A stretch of 64,000 nucleotides of DNA from Bugulina stolonifera (GCA_935421135.1 OW285197.1:6170850-6234849); one strand, 5' to 3'; positions 47,501 through 61,700 are shown, numbered from the stretch's first letter. Numbers and translations are program-made. Notes: generated by a model not told the origin, from the sequence alone.

Positions 47501-50500
47501 TCAATAAAGACACATCTATACTTGATACAGAGACTTTCACTTCCTTTTGCCAGGTCATTCGCATAGCGAACTGCCTACGAGGTCGGATCACTCTCTTTCA
47601 TTGTATAGTCTAAAGGTCGGACTTGAGATCAGATGGGTCGTCTTTGGTAGTATTTGGGCTACTGAGACCGCTCGATCTTTCATGTAATGCGAAGTCCTAG
47701 CACCACTCATAGGCACTTCATTTCTGGGTCGATAGTCGTCCAAGGACGACCGCACCAAAACACAGAAGCCATTACAATACTTACATATTTTAAATGAGCT
47801 AACCTGCAAGTTATGGTTTATTTATTTTTCTTGCATGCTAAGGTTGGATAACACGTAAGTAACAAATATATACAACTACATTGTACATGTGTATTAAAGT
47901 ATTTCAATTACCACTAGCAACACATTTTGACTAAAACTACATGATTGCAATAATTATGTACATACATGCATAGGGATACTGACCTAGCATCTGCTGTCTC
48001 TATGTACATGTAGATATAGTTTCAATTGCAATTTCACTGTTCCAAGCTTAATATTAATCTAGGGAAGAGGTATAAAGTATGACATATGAAGTATGACAAA
48101 ATTGCCAATGCGTGACGAGCTGCTATCATTTCTCTAAGTTCATTATAAATGTAGACAATATAAAAGGATTTAGTTTTTTCTCTTACTCACCAAAACAGTA
48201 TAGAGTATACCAATTGCAGCAACAGAAATAATTGCAAACCAAATATTCACTCCAGTAACTGAAATATTATAGGGTATATTAATATACACTGTACAATATA
48301 GTAATCTATTGCCATACTTCCCTGTGAAGAGAAAACTGGTCAAACGTCTTATCTGTGTTTTATCTAATGCATCAATAAAGTGTACATGACTTGCAGTATT
48401 TTAATATTACTTTACCAACCTGCTGAAATAGAGAGGGCTGGGCCATAGATAACCAGTGTACTGTAAAGAATCTGCAAATATCAGTGAATGCATATGTATA
48501 CGGACAATATTTAGCTGATTAGATATTCAGGCACGATCATTGTACAAATACATGATAAATCACTGATATTATGTATCACTATATTATTGTTATCATCTGC
48601 TTAGGTAAACAGCAAGTCATGCTATGCTGAATTAAACTGATTAGTTGTACTTTCCATTTATCTAGCCTAGGTTGCACCAATTCCTAATAATGCAGAGTGG
48701 GCTATTATTTTAAAATGTCAGAATAGTGAAAGATGCCTAATTTGTCGATTTCAATGATGACACTTCAAATGCACATACACACGCATGTACTTAAAACCGA
48801 AATAAAGTTACTTTCTAACATGAAGTGGCAAGTTTGTCAGTTTTGAACGGAAACGAGGATTTTTGTGTTCTCATGTTTATTAGTATAAGGCACTAGTTTC
48901 TAAAGCAAACACATGCTCTAGCCATTGCTGATCAATTATCTAAAGGTTAGTTAGTCTTCAACATTCTACAACATGTAAATGTATGTCTAAAATAACCATT
49001 GTACTATGAGTGCAGTACGTACCAATCTAATGAAAGCGATCAAGACAGCTAAATACTTCAGAAGCCGTCCATATCTTAGCTCTACGTACTGAAATAAACA
49101 GATAGAATGTGGTCCATTGTACAATGTACAATGATTATCAGTGACATTTGAGTCAGCTGCATTCCCTGGTGCAGTCATGTACAATGTAGGTAGTGAGGCT
49201 ATAAACTAGTTGCTCAAATACAATAGGCATATTCGGATATAGCACGGATATAGCACCGTGCAAGCTTATAAATAGCATTTTGCAGCAGTAACAATATATT
49301 TTATTCAAAAATATAGCGCTAGGTTAGGCATGCCTGGTAATATTATTTTATTGTAAACAAGGGAAGCCCCTTCAAATCAAGCATTAGTCAAGTCTGAACG
49401 CTCAAGTTAGTTGTATTCGGATAGTTAGAGCAGTCCTATATGAACCAGTACAGTTTCCAAATACACCAATATGTACATGTACACTGTACATGTAAGTATT
49501 ATTGCAATCTAGTAGCATGGCATTCAAATACATGATGATAAAACAGACTCTTTGCATAAATACATTGTACACCTACCTTGTAAACACTAACTACTTGCAG
49601 TTGTCGAAACATGGGGAGGAATAGCCCCGCCCCCATCCAATTACCAAGAGGTTTAAAGATATAGCCTAGAAGAATGACAGTACCAAATGAATAAACTTCT
49701 CCTGGTAATCCAAGCAATGTCTGTGAGGACATGTAACTGTAATACAATAATTATATGGAACACAGTCATGTAATTGTGATACAATATAAATGGAAAACAT
49801 TTAACTGTACATGTAATACAATAAATGGAAGACAGATTAAGGTGCGAACACACGGGAGCGTTTTGGGGTGAGCGTTTTCTGAGCAAGCGTCGAACGCTAT
49901 GCCCTTGGTAAACACAGTGATTTAACCATTAGCCAATGAAATGTCGGTATGTATTCACTCCGCGATAGTCCACGTGCGTATGTTTACTAACTCCGTTTGC
50001 CAGCCAATCAGCGCCGAGCGAATCGTCTCCATACCTCGACTGGCTGAGCTTGAGCGTTTTGAGAGCGTTGACACCCTGGCGATTCGCGAGCGTCAAATTT
50101 GCCCCAAAACGCTCTTGTGTGTTTGTACCTTAACTGTGATACAATATACAGTGTATGCACAAAAATCATTCTTGTGGCTTCAAAGTCACCACCTGGCCGT
50201 TGTATACTGCTACATTTATAATACCATTTCGTCTTGTCGAACTGGTACTGCATATATCTTCCTGCCATACTTTGACTGTACTTACATGTACATGCAGGTG
50301 ACTGGCCTATACGGGTATGAATGAGCAGTATTTGATTCACTATAGACCAGACATTTATTGATTATTTCAGATGCGACTTTGTCAATGTAACAAGTAAATT
50401 CTGCAGCATACAGTTTGGTTGCCTGGCATAGATATGGTAATATACAGTACTCTCAATGGCTACCTACCTTGCTAAAAGACTACAGCCAACTGGAAACCAA

Positions 50501-50646
50501 TGCATGTTCTTATCAGCATATAAGTACTCTTTAGTTGTCTTCTGCTTTCCTCCTGTGCAGGCGTAGTAGAAGCCTACAGCAGCTGACAGACTGAGCATGG
50601 CAGCCAGAACTAGGTAGTCTGCCCAATGAAAACTAGCTCTATCCAT
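41522..50646 (-). CDS. SLC5-type sodium/solute symporter (monocarboxylate/multivitamin transporter-like)
   Basis: Fourteen exons in transcript order: 50646-50468, 49736-49577, 49088-49023, 48471-48420, 48258-48191, 46732-46578, 45975-45820, 45543-45414, 45025-44937, 44547-44364, 43910-43793, 43136-42974, 42531-42431, 41817-41522. All junctions are GT..AG and all phases fit, giving 638 residues, a normal length for SLC5. TM1 is about residues 8-29. The family signature GGLKAVLWTD is at 176-185. SGSLSTISSTMSAL near 349-362 matches the sodium-site serines of the SSF fold. An extracellular loop with Cys (exon 12) precedes the last membrane span (exon 13), and the tail is acidic. The start is the first ATG before WADYLVLA. 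It is expected in the plasma membrane, co-importing sodium and a small organic anion. The closest look is SLC5A8/A12/A6; the substrate is not predictable. Exon 14 may instead stop at a GTAAGT donor (41665). Confidence 0.9.
44670..44903 (+). mobile_element. Small TIR transposon copy in SLC5 intron 9
   Basis: Shares CGGAAACTGTACTGGTTCAT, a GCGTGACTAATGCTTGATCTG block, the GTTATTGAATAAAATAAATT block and TTGCTATTTATAAAGCTTGC with the copy at 19281. The left end is diverged (TGGGCATTTTCGGA). It ends only about 35 bases from the exon 9 donor. Confidence 0.8.
46970..47776 (+). mobile_element. Solo LTR in SLC5 intron 5
   Basis: 807 bp with inverted tips TGTGATGG and CCATTACA. It is flanked by a 4-bp duplication ATAC (46966-46969 and 47777-47780). 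It holds a TATA box (TATATAAAGG near 47450) and AATAAAG near 47503, in that order, so it is in plus orientation, opposite to the host gene. There is no internal region, consistent with LTR-LTR recombination. Fragments of the same family lie at 5142-5348 and 36385-36815. Confidence 0.85.
49224..49471 (-). mobile_element. Small TIR transposon copy in SLC5 intron 2
   Basis: Inverted relative to the copy at 19281. Ends are TAGGCATATTCGGA and TTTCCAAATACACCA. It contains GTTGTATTCGGATAGTTAGA and CCGTGCAAGCTTATAAATAG. Confidence 0.85.
49841..50129. mobile_element. MITE flanked by TTAA in SLC5 intron 1
   Basis: 289 bp with ends GGTGCGAACACACGGGAGCG and CGCTCTTGTGTGTTTGTACC, flanked on both sides by TTAA (49837-49840 and 50130-50133). 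The inner GCGTTTTGGGG and CCCCAAAACGC extend the inverted repeat. A TTAA target fits piggyBac-type insertion, but the tips are not classic piggyBac, so the class is open. It is clearly GC-richer than its surroundings. Confidence 0.8.
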
Positions 50647-52540
50647 CTCTTCAGTGATCAGTGAAGATACATGTATATACGATGTAGTTGTTGATAGTCC
50701 AGTGTTAGTGGTCTAACTAAATTATTGTGATTCATTCCTACTAAGCTAAACTATGTACTATTATCTTATTTAATAGATACGTTTGCTGATAGGGTTCTGG
50801 TATGCATCAAAATTGTATCCATAAGAGATACTGGTAGGTATGACAACCTATAAGATGCTTGCTATGTGATTATAATGATGACTGTCCAGTAGCGTATCCA
50901 CTGACTTCAAGTTGGTGGGGCCAATATGGTGAGAAGAAGGGAGAAGATTTCAAAAAAGTGGCATTCTGGCAGCAGAAACCACAAGCTATGGAAAAGTTCT
51001 CATTCACATAGACCGATAGGCCTATTAATACACCATCTTCATTATTGCTTGAGGAAAATAGTGATGAATTACAGCTTATTCGCTCACAGTACATTAATTC
51101 AATGATGTATTTTAGTGTGTTTAGAGACAAGCTCAAACTTGTTTAGCAAAGTCATTATTGTTCATGGCAGTCCCAGCCATTTGTGGCATTCTTTGTTATA
51201 CGAGAATAAATCATGTAGTTTGGCAATATACATGTAATTGTTGGACCATAGCCAAAGCACTGGTGTTTGATGTTAGTCAGCTGTTATTTGTACTCTCAAA
51301 TGTGGGGGTAGATACAGGGGTAGATACGACCCTGTTACTGTATAACCACTACATGACTGTACACAATTTATCATGGCAGTGACAACTTTGATAGTCATGT
51401 GCTAGTGTTGTTGTCTTTAGTAGTTTATCAGGTGTCAGGTTGAGACTATGAATGGCCATGGCGGATAAGCTCACACAACTTCCTTTGTATAATACTTTGC
51501 AAAAATAAGCTTGAATGGCATTCATATAACACATGAATATAATATGAGTATACGTGTAATTATGAATATAATAGCAATCACTCAAAAGCACATAATAGCA
51601 TTATATTATACTATATTTACATGTACATGTATATGTACATGTATACATGTACATGTACATGTACATGTACATGTATGTGTACATGTATATTATGTACATG
51701 TATAATAATTATGTACATGTATATTTATACAATTGTACAACATGTAATATTTACATATACATGTTGTACAATTGTATAAGCTGCTATCTTGCTTGCTGAG
51801 CAATTGCATATCTTTGGCAGTTGAGTGCCAGCCGCGTTCGTGAGAACATGATTTTATGTTAATTCAATTACCCGGTCAGCAGAAATACTTTTTAGATAAA
51901 GGACCATTATATAATAATAATAACAATGAGTATGCTATATGCATAGGTGTACATGTAAATGTAGTGCATCTATAACATACAGTCATGTATGCTGATTATT
52001 GTTTTATATTGCATGTACAAAGCTACCCTTCCGTGGCAGAAGGCCCAATGCACACTTGGCATTATTTTCAATAAATAGCTGTTATAATTTCTTTATTAGT
52101 CAAGCGCCCAACATGTTTGAAATTTCCCTCTAATCTGTGTACCAAACCCTATTTTTTCATTATTTTTATCTACTGACATTGTGCCAACATACTTATTTAG
52201 CCCATACTGTTTTATAACTGTGCTACTAGTCGCATAGGGGATTTAATTTACCTCTAGCCAAAATATTGGCGCTGTAGTCTAGTGTAGTATTAATGAAATC
52301 GGCCAAAATGGAAACTAGCAAAATGAGAAAAGAATTTAATTATTTTCAAAATTTTCAGATTTAATGCTTGTTAAAAATTCTCATAATGAAAAGATGTCAG
52401 TTTTAGAAATTTTTGCACCCAAGGCATTAATCCATGAGAGAGTAGCATTGGTCTCACAAATTAAACATAAGTTTCTGTGAACTGGGGAATGTACATGATT
52501 GTACGTACATGTCAGATGGCACAACATGGGCGTTTTATCA
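50647..52540. other. Intergenic between the two minus-strand genes
   Basis: Should include the promoter and 5' leader of the SLC5-type gene (just above 50646) and the 3' end of the next gene (AATAAA on the minus strand near 52553). 51615-51715 is an ATGTAC low-complexity array. 51725-51779 is a strong hairpin built on TTATACAATTGTACAACATG. No gene is seen. Confidence 0.5.
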
Positions 52541-52784
52541 GCTTCTTGATCATATTTATTCACAGTTGGAAGATGCTAGAATAATGTTTACAATAGAACT
52601 TAGAGTATGTCAGATCTTCTTAAAGCATGATCTAGTGACATTAGAATTTCTGCACATTACAATGTCTAATTACCCTAGTATGCTCTTTGACTTTGGAACC
52701 ATATGAGAGCACCTGTAACAGCTGCTGAACTGTTCTACTGTACAATATACATATGCCATGTAACTATTTTTCTTCATCAATATC

Positions 52785-55700
52785 CTAGTTTTGAGGTCTG
52801 CATCTTCGATGATCCCTCACTGCCTCCTCTGACACCGGCTCCATAGCCCGAACATTGTGGCTTGTATCAAGATGACTATGCATATCTCCTCTTGCAATGA
52901 ACTTTGAGCAAACTAGACAGCGATAGCGCTGACAGGGCATGCACTTGCTGACGTATTGGCATACTTTGAAGGCTTTTGCGCGAGTCGCGCCACACTTTCC
53001 ATCACAGTCAAAAAGAACAATTCTTGGATCATGTGGAGGGGCAATGCTCACAGTTCCGATTGGACGGTTGGAATGTTCGGTCATCACTTCCGTAGAATCA
53101 GCTTTGTGGTCTGACTCCTGTGCGTCATGGTCAACACAATCCTTTAATTTATGAAACTGGTCACCACACTTTGAGCACTGCACAGTCTTGCAGCTTGGAC
53201 ACCAGCTCATCTTCCTAGTGTACTGTGGATTTGGATGTGGAATTGGGCCAGGAACAGCTCCACACATGCAGCCAACAAGTGGATAGGGTTGCTGAAACAT
53301 AAAAAAGAAAGAGATCTTCGTGAACGATTAAATTGATGCTGTAGTACTTGGGTACCGTTTGTAAACACGAGAATGTAGCTTTTGCTTCCTGCTGGAGCAC
53401 AATGCAGCAACTACCCATTTCTGCAATCATACCAATCAGCTTTTAAGTCTATTAAATCTTTAGTTTATCTAGAACTGCACTGCTAGATATATACATAGTA
53501 GATAGCTGGCACTGGACAATTTAGAAAAGTACCATAATGAATCGTATTAATAGAGCAAATGTGCCAGCTCTTTTACATGTGGTATTGACAGTACCAAGCC
53601 ACAGCATATACATGTACATGCATTAGTTAACAGTCGTACTTGTAGAAACACTAGAAAAAATTAATTTAAGCTGAAACCTCGAACCCGATTAAAAGTTAGT
53701 CTGTTTACACAATCTCCTTGGTATGCAAAAGTTAAGAGAAAGAGAAAAATTCATTTTAAAAATTCAAATTTAAATAACCAAGATAAAGACACTAGCCTGC
53801 CTAAAATTTCATCAAAATGACTAACTAGCTTCCCTATAATAACATTAGTATTATATTCATGAATATTTTGAATAATATAATAGTCGGGACTCATGAACAT
53901 GTATTATGTAACCGTATTCAACAGTGCTAATAACCATTAACATGTAAATACAATATGCAGTATTGAAAATTACATGTAAGGGTTGGTGCTGATTCTAATA
54001 GCAAAATTAAAGGTGGATAACTTTAATTTTGATACCTTGCAGTTTATATGATATTTCCTTACACAAAAGTATACCACATGTAATCTGCAACTTAGAGTGA
54101 TGTGAACAAGATTTCCTTTAATGATAATGGTATATAATAATTCTTTAAGAGCTGGATTTTAGAAATTCTCATTGGTCATACATGTATTTATGCCAATGGA
54201 ACCGCAGAACACATCGGTAGAATGCCCTTGTATCCAATTACCTTAAATATACGATGCAATTATTTATGTACATGCAGATTGTACATGATGTATTTATTCT
54301 CTAGGAATACAGAAATGGACAGCTTGAACTTACATCATGGTGTCTCTGTGGGTTCTTAACTGTATTCATTCCAGAAACAGAAGTATCAGATGGTTTGTAA
54401 AATCTACGTTGTAGTCTTGCTGGCAGTCTCTTAGCAACAAAGATCTACAGCATAGATCACAGTGTGCATAACGTACATGTAGACGTAGCTCACAAGTTTG
54501 CACCTTTAACTACATACTGTACATGCATATCAAGAATTAATAGCTGATCAAGGTTGACTAGTACATGCAGACTTTTTAAAAAAAAATCCTACTTCAGTAA
54601 CTTGCTGTAAAATTCATCAATTGCTTTGTTGCCTATATTAACTATCTCTACCAGGACAAACAATAATGCAATAACTTGCGCGATTGGCTTCAGCTGTGGC
54701 ACAGAGTCATTTCTTGCACACAAGTGTCATTATACTCTTACCAACATCACACGCATATTCTTTTGGCCAGCTGAACATTTTGGAGCTTTGAAATCCTTGA
54801 TTAAAAGACGAGCTACCCATACTACGTCAATTGTGTCTAATACTACCAGTTCTACTGCTACTACCGCTGCCAGAAATTTTTTAATAATTGAATTAAAATT
54901 GTTCGTATTACTACAATTAAAACCTTGAATAATCACAAATAACGAGTTGCCTTAGTAGGTATGAAACATGGTGATAAATTTACTAAAATTTCAAGCTCTG
55001 GACTAGAGAATACTACCATCAATGCTATATGCATATATGTTACATGTATTTAAAACATTTTAATTAATTTATGAAAGTAAATTCCGATGTCATGCAAAAC
55101 GGAGCAAGAAACGCTGTGATCACACTGCTAGATTGTATCATCAACTTATTGCTTAAGTTAAACAATGGACACAAGCACATTCGATTAACCCTGATAAGCC
55201 TAAAAAAAAGTTTACAACTTTTCTAATGTTTTACTCAGTCAAAGCACTAGACATATACAAAAATACTTCTGGTTCATATGATACTGCTTTCAATATTCAA
55301 ATACTTCTTTGGCGGCCAGGCGTGAGCAATGTTTGCCCTGAAGGAAACTTCATTTGCGTACATTAAACATTACTACCAGAATGCGGTAGGCGGTAGACCG
55401 CTGTGCATTATTGAACAAAGTAAAATGTTATTGCTGGACACTGCCATTTTCTAAATTGCATGTGCAACACCCAGATAAGCCTATTAAAATTATCGTATGT
55501 ATGTATGGAGTAGTACATGTATGTAGGGAGTAGTACATGTATGTAGGGAGTAGTACATGTATGTAGGGAGTAGTATGTATGTAGGGAGTAGTACATGTAT
55601 GTAGGGAGTAGTATGTATGTAGGGAGTAGTACATGTATGTAGGGAGTAGTACATGTATGTAGGGAGTAATACATGTATGTAGGGAATAGTACATGTATGT

Positions 55701-58700
55701 AGGGAATAGTACATGTATGTAGGGAGTAGTACATGTATGTAGGGAGTGGTACATGTATGTAGGGAGTAGTACATGTATGTAGGGAGTAGTACATGTATGT
55801 ATGGAGTAGTACATGTATGTAGGGAGTAGTACATGTATGTAGGGAGTAGTATGTATGTAGGGAGTAGTACATGTATGTAGGGAGTAATACATGTATGTAG
55901 GGAATAGTACATGTATGTAGGGAGTAATACATGTATGTAGGGAGTAGTACATGTATGTAGGGAATAGTACATGTATGTAGGGAGTAGTACATGTATGTAG
56001 GGAGTAGTACATGTATGTAGGGAGTAGTATGTATGTAGGGAGTAGTACATGTATGTAGGGAGTAGTACATGTATGTAGGGAGTAGTACATGTACATGTAT
56101 GTATGGAGTAGTACATGTATGTAGGGAATAGTACATGTATGTAGGGAGTAATACATGTATGTAGGGAGTAGTACATGTATGTAGGGAATAGTACATGTAT
56201 GTAGGGAGTAGTACATGTATGTAGGGAGTAGTACATGTATGTAGGGAGTAGTATGTATGTAGGGAGTAGTACATGTATGTAGGGAGTAGTACATGTATGT
56301 AGGGAGTAGTACATGTATGTAGGGAGTAGTACATGTATGTAGGGAGTAATACATGTATGTAGGGAGTAGTACATGTATGTAGGGAGTAGTACATGTATGT
56401 AGGGAGTAGTACATGTATGTAGGGAGTAGTACATGTATGTAGGGAGTAGTACATGTATGTAGGGAGTAGTACATATATGTAGGGAGTAGTACATGTATGT
56501 AGGGAGTAGTACATGTATGTAGGGAGTAGTACATGTATGTAGGGAGTAGTACATGTATGTAGGGAGTAGTACATGTATGTAGGGAGTAGTACATGTATGT
56601 AGGGAGTAGTAAATGTATGTAGGGAGTAGTACATGTATGTAGGGAGTAGTACATGTATGTAGGGAGTAATACATGTATGTAGGGAGTAGTACATGTATGT
56701 AGGGAGTAGTACATGTATGTAGGGAGTAGTACATGTATGTAGGGAGTAATACATGTATGTAGGGAGTAGTACATGTATGTAGGGAGTAGTACATGTATGT
56801 AGGGAGTAGTACATGTATACAGGGAGTAGTACATGTATGTAGGGAGTAGTATGTATGTAGGGAGTAGTATGTATGTAGGGAGTAGTACATGTATGTAGGG
56901 ATTAGTACATGTATGTAGGGAGTAGTACATGTATGTAGGGAGTAGTACATGTATGTAGGGAGTAATACATGTATGTAGGGAATAGTACATGTATGTAGGG
57001 AGTAGTACATGTATGTAGGGAGTAGTACATGTATGTAGGGAGTAGTACATGTATGTAGGGAGTAATACATGTATGTAGGGAGTAGTACATGTATGTAGGG
57101 ATTAGTACATGTATGTAGGGAGTAGTACATGTATGTAGGGAGTAGTACATGTATGTAGGGAGTAATACATGTATGTAGGGAATAGTACATGTATGTAGGG
57201 AGTAGTACATGTATGTAGGGAGTAGTACATGTATGTAGGGAGTAGTACATGTATGTAGGGAGTAGTACATGTATGTAGGGAGTAGTACATGTATGTAGGG
57301 AGTAGTACATGTATGTAGGGAATAGTACATGTATGTAGGGAATAGTACATGTATGTAGGGAGTAGTACATGTATGTAGGGAGTAGTACATGTATGTGTGA
57401 CATTTAGGAGAGCCATGCGGTACATCAAGTAGTAAAAAATTAAAACAATTGGTCTACTAATCATTAGCTCCCAATTGGCTTTAAATATTTACAGTTTATC
57501 AATCATTGACTTCCCATGGCCTACATAAACTGTGTTAATTTACATGTAAGTGTACATGTATGTACTAATCTCCGACAGTAAAATTATTATGTCTACAGGA
57601 TGAAATCAATGTAAATGTATGTGCATTACCTCTAGGACTCTGATGGCGGCTTTAATCTGCTGAAGCTCCTTATGGCTCACATGCTTTGTCAAACATTTAC
57701 GTTCTGCATCATCCTATAATGAAGATAGCATTTCATAATTAAAATTGCACAATATTTATGGGTTTTTGCCACTTTATTGGAGAAATATGTATTATTATTT
57801 GGGTCTCACTGAAAAATGTGACTTTCTATATGTCTATCCTTAATATTAGTTTTTTTTAATATATTACAAGTACACCCTAGTAGTTGCTAGTTGATCTGGT
57901 TTTAGGTGTTACAATCTACACATAGATTTCAGCAATCAGGACCAGATTTATCTGCTATAGAATATTAGTGAAAACTGAAACAATAACTGGTAACTGGTAA
58001 AATGATGAGACGATTACTGTATTTGGACAGTCCTAATATTCCATGTTAGATAGTGAATACACAGTGTTATTTTAAAAAAGTATGTTTTAATAAATTATTG
58101 TAGTAATCTATTGTCTCTGTAATCTAAGGTAATATAATAATGCGGAAAACCAATTTTCTAAAAGAACACGCATAAACAAAGGGTACATTCTAGAGTAATA
58201 AATATAATACAATCTGTGTTGCAAAAAGGCTTGTGTCAACTCAGGTCTAGTCATTCAGCGTTAAAACAGTGGGCTCTAATTACAACATCCACTCAACCAT
58301 TGCTATAAGGTGAAAGCATTCAGTTTGCTAGAGAAAGCATATTTACAAAAGTTGACGACGTGCATTCCAGGCAACAATATTATACAGCTACTTCTGTAGA
58401 TGGGTATATCACAATGTTACCACACAGCGCATAGCATGACCCTTTAAACAGACCCTCACATTTGTAGCTTGGCTAGACTACCTAACTGTTTCTCTATCAC
58501 ATGCATTTCTGTTTTTTTTTTAAACAAATAATATAGGACATTATATAGACCTAATGTGGTAATCAATCGAGAGGAAATGAATCATTTTACCATTATCTTT
58601 GCACATCTAGCCAGAAAGTTTGGTATGCATTCAACAGGCAGGGTAGCTGAGACTCTTCTCATTGGTTCAATCTGTGTCATAAAGTCTGCATATGTTTGTG

Positions 58701-61700
58701 GAGCCCTCTAAAAGTAAGATACACATTTAAATGTAATTTGTATATACGGAATACTGCATATGCGCAAACATTCTGTTAAGGCCGCTAACCACGGCTCGTG
58801 GATGTGTAATGCAATAGTACTGTTAGTACAGGACACAGTAAAACTAGCAATGCTTTTTGTCAACTATATATAATTTTATATGAAATCTAAGGGTTTGATC
58901 CACCGACAGACACAGCCAAGTTTGCATTGGTGAATTAATTCAGATTTTATTTCGGGGTGCCGACGTAGCTGTATAGATACAATGCGTTAATGGTATAACA
59001 CAATTTCATGGATCATTCACACATTGCGCAGAGCAACATGAACATGTTTCATATTCTTTGGTTTGGATATTTCAGCACCACAGTATGAGGTGATGCTCAG
59101 AAAATTGAATGACGATTTATGTTTTAGACTAAACAGATTAGTATAACATGGTAGAGATTTTCTTATCACACAACAAGTATTTATCATTCCTATCAAGCGA
59201 ATTTAAAAGTTAGGGTGCATTCCGGTTTGAAAATGTACAATGCCTTACACAGTAATTTACTCTGATTTCTCACCTGGGTTTGCCGTTGTGTAGGTTGGTT
59301 TCCTGCATTACTTCCTTGTAGATCGTCTTCATCTAGGCGCTCCTAATAAATAAATTTTCGACACACGATTATTGCATGTGTTTGTAAGTCTACAACCAAC
59401 TATGCTTTCTGTCAAATACTGATCCCAGCCAATCAAAAAGCACAGCATAAAATTTTCTTTGATAATTTGGTGCAGGCAAAGATAATAGACGTATGTAACC
59501 AAAAAATTAAACGGAGATTGGCGTTAAACGCTCTATTTATACCATTTGGTTGTTACGGAGTTGACAACCAAAAAACTGTGACATAACTTTGAACAAAGAT
59601 AGTTTTGAACTGTGCATGCATTCATGTTAACTATTAAAATAAGCACTTAGTCCATGTCTCTAGGAGCAAAAAGAGTGGCTGTATAGCATACTGAGTGCAG
59701 CCAAAGCAGCACAATCTAGGCTGCAAGTTCTGTCAGTACTCAGTCATTGTGACATTGAATTTTGAGCAATTTCCTCCAAAAATCGACCTATTAATTAACT
59801 TTAAATGGATTATGAAGCTCCAACAAAGACTAAAACTAGGTGCCCTTGTCTGTTTATACATTGTCTAAAAGTAACAAAAGAATTCAGGTATTATCAACAC
59901 ATAACATGGAAAATATTTCAGTGTGACGGAATTTTACGTATAATCTGAGAATCACTCACATAATAATTGTAGATGTTTTAAATACTTTCAACCAATCTCC
60001 ATACTGTGTAACATTACCTTACTATCACCAAAAAGGTACGAGATGTATTTTTCTAAGAAAATTCTGAAGTTTTCAATACAGTCAAACTTAATAAAAAGTA
60101 ATATTGTATTTTAGTACGCTACTAAAACAATGACCTTTATGCTATCAATGTAGGTTTGTTGAGTATAGTTCAACTGCCCTTTGCTTAGTAAAGCTACTTC
60201 TTTTATACAAGCTACAGTATAATGAACAAGATTTACTCACCATCATAGTGACAAGGCGTGCCACAAGTTTATTCATCTGGCCAATAGTTATTGTTTGCTT
60301 ATCACACAACATTTCTATTTCTGTCTACAGTAAAGAATAATTATTTACACTAGGCAAAGTTCCATGAAAATTTTCTAAAATTGATAAATTCAGTGATTCC
60401 AGGACATTGCAGTATAAAACAAGGTAAGGCGAGGCAAATCATTGAACAATGGCTAAGGCTAATGGTAGGCCTGCAACGATGGATCGATAACGATTCTCGA
60501 TACGATTAAGTAGCAGCATTTTCAATATCGATTTATTGCACTCAATTTTCGATTTTTGTTAAATATATACTTAGTCTTGGGAATCCCAAGTTATCATCAT
60601 AGCATGGTGGCAGAGCGCTCGCTTTACAAAACGTGTGGTCATGGGTTCGAATCTCAGTGCAGCACAATTTTTTTCTAGTAATTTTGTTGGCGATAAGTGA
60701 ATAGCTATAAAATACATCATGTGCTAAGATTTATTACTAATTTAAGTCTATAATTATATAAATGCTCCAAACATACAATTTGCATTTGATATTCCACACA
60801 ATTACAAGGGTATGCTTCTGGAATCTACTCATTCTACTCTTTGTGGTGATTCTTAAATGGAATTATCAACTCAATTACTACAACTGACATTGTTCTAAAA
60901 TACTGTTGCGAAGAACTACTGCAACGTAAATGGTGTCAGGGTAAATGATTCAAATAAATAGCAACATTGATAGTTGTGCTCACTGTCTTCATTCACTGCT
61001 TGCTTGGGGTTACAGTAACACATTTGCCTATTGTTGTACTACATAGTTACATTATTTTAGTAAAATTGTGAGATGCTGTGATTGGTCTGATTGACCTCAC
61101 TAGTGTATTTTCTGTTAATTTTGCGCAATGAAGTATCGAATCGAAAAAATCGAAAAAGTTAATTGGCAGAATAGAAAAAATCGAAACAGCATTTTGTGAA
61201 TCGTTGCAGGCCTAGCTAATAGGTCTTTAAGGTAATCGTCATATTCTCTAATCCGTTTTACTGTTAAAGCAGGTTTAGATGCCTTACAGAGTGTTAACAA
61301 AAATTCTACTAAGTCTTGCTACAACTTTGATACAAGTATGTGTGTGTATGCGTGTATATATTTGTCCCACTGTCGAGATAACCTTGGAGTATCGAATAAA
61401 ACCAGTGTTGGTTTTGCTGCAAACTTTTTTTTGCTATAAGATTTTCGTAACACAATCTTGAGAAAAAGCTTTACTGCATTTAGCAGTGTTTGTACCAACT
61501 AAAAATTTGTCTTCTATCAGCTTCAGTGCCGGTATTTAGACAGGTGTCTCTCAGGTAAAAGTGAGTAGATCTGGTGTCTACTTTCATTAGCTATTCTAAT
61601 GAAATGATTACGATAAAAATGTTCACAGAAAATTAAGAATGCCTTAAATTGATAATCTCTTACAGAACACTGGGAATAAATGATTAAAAACTTCGAAAAT

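Noticed and set aside
54721..54872. Extra exon on the minus strand (open after CTGGCAG, donor GTAAGAG) in the Cys/His-rich gene
   Set aside because: Its phase does not fit the neighbouring phase-0 exons in any open frame, so at best it is an alternative first exon.
55408..57464. Minus-strand ORFs of 120-637 codons
   Set aside because: Produced by the 20-bp minisatellite, whose unit has no stop in these frames; they also overlap each other in different frames.
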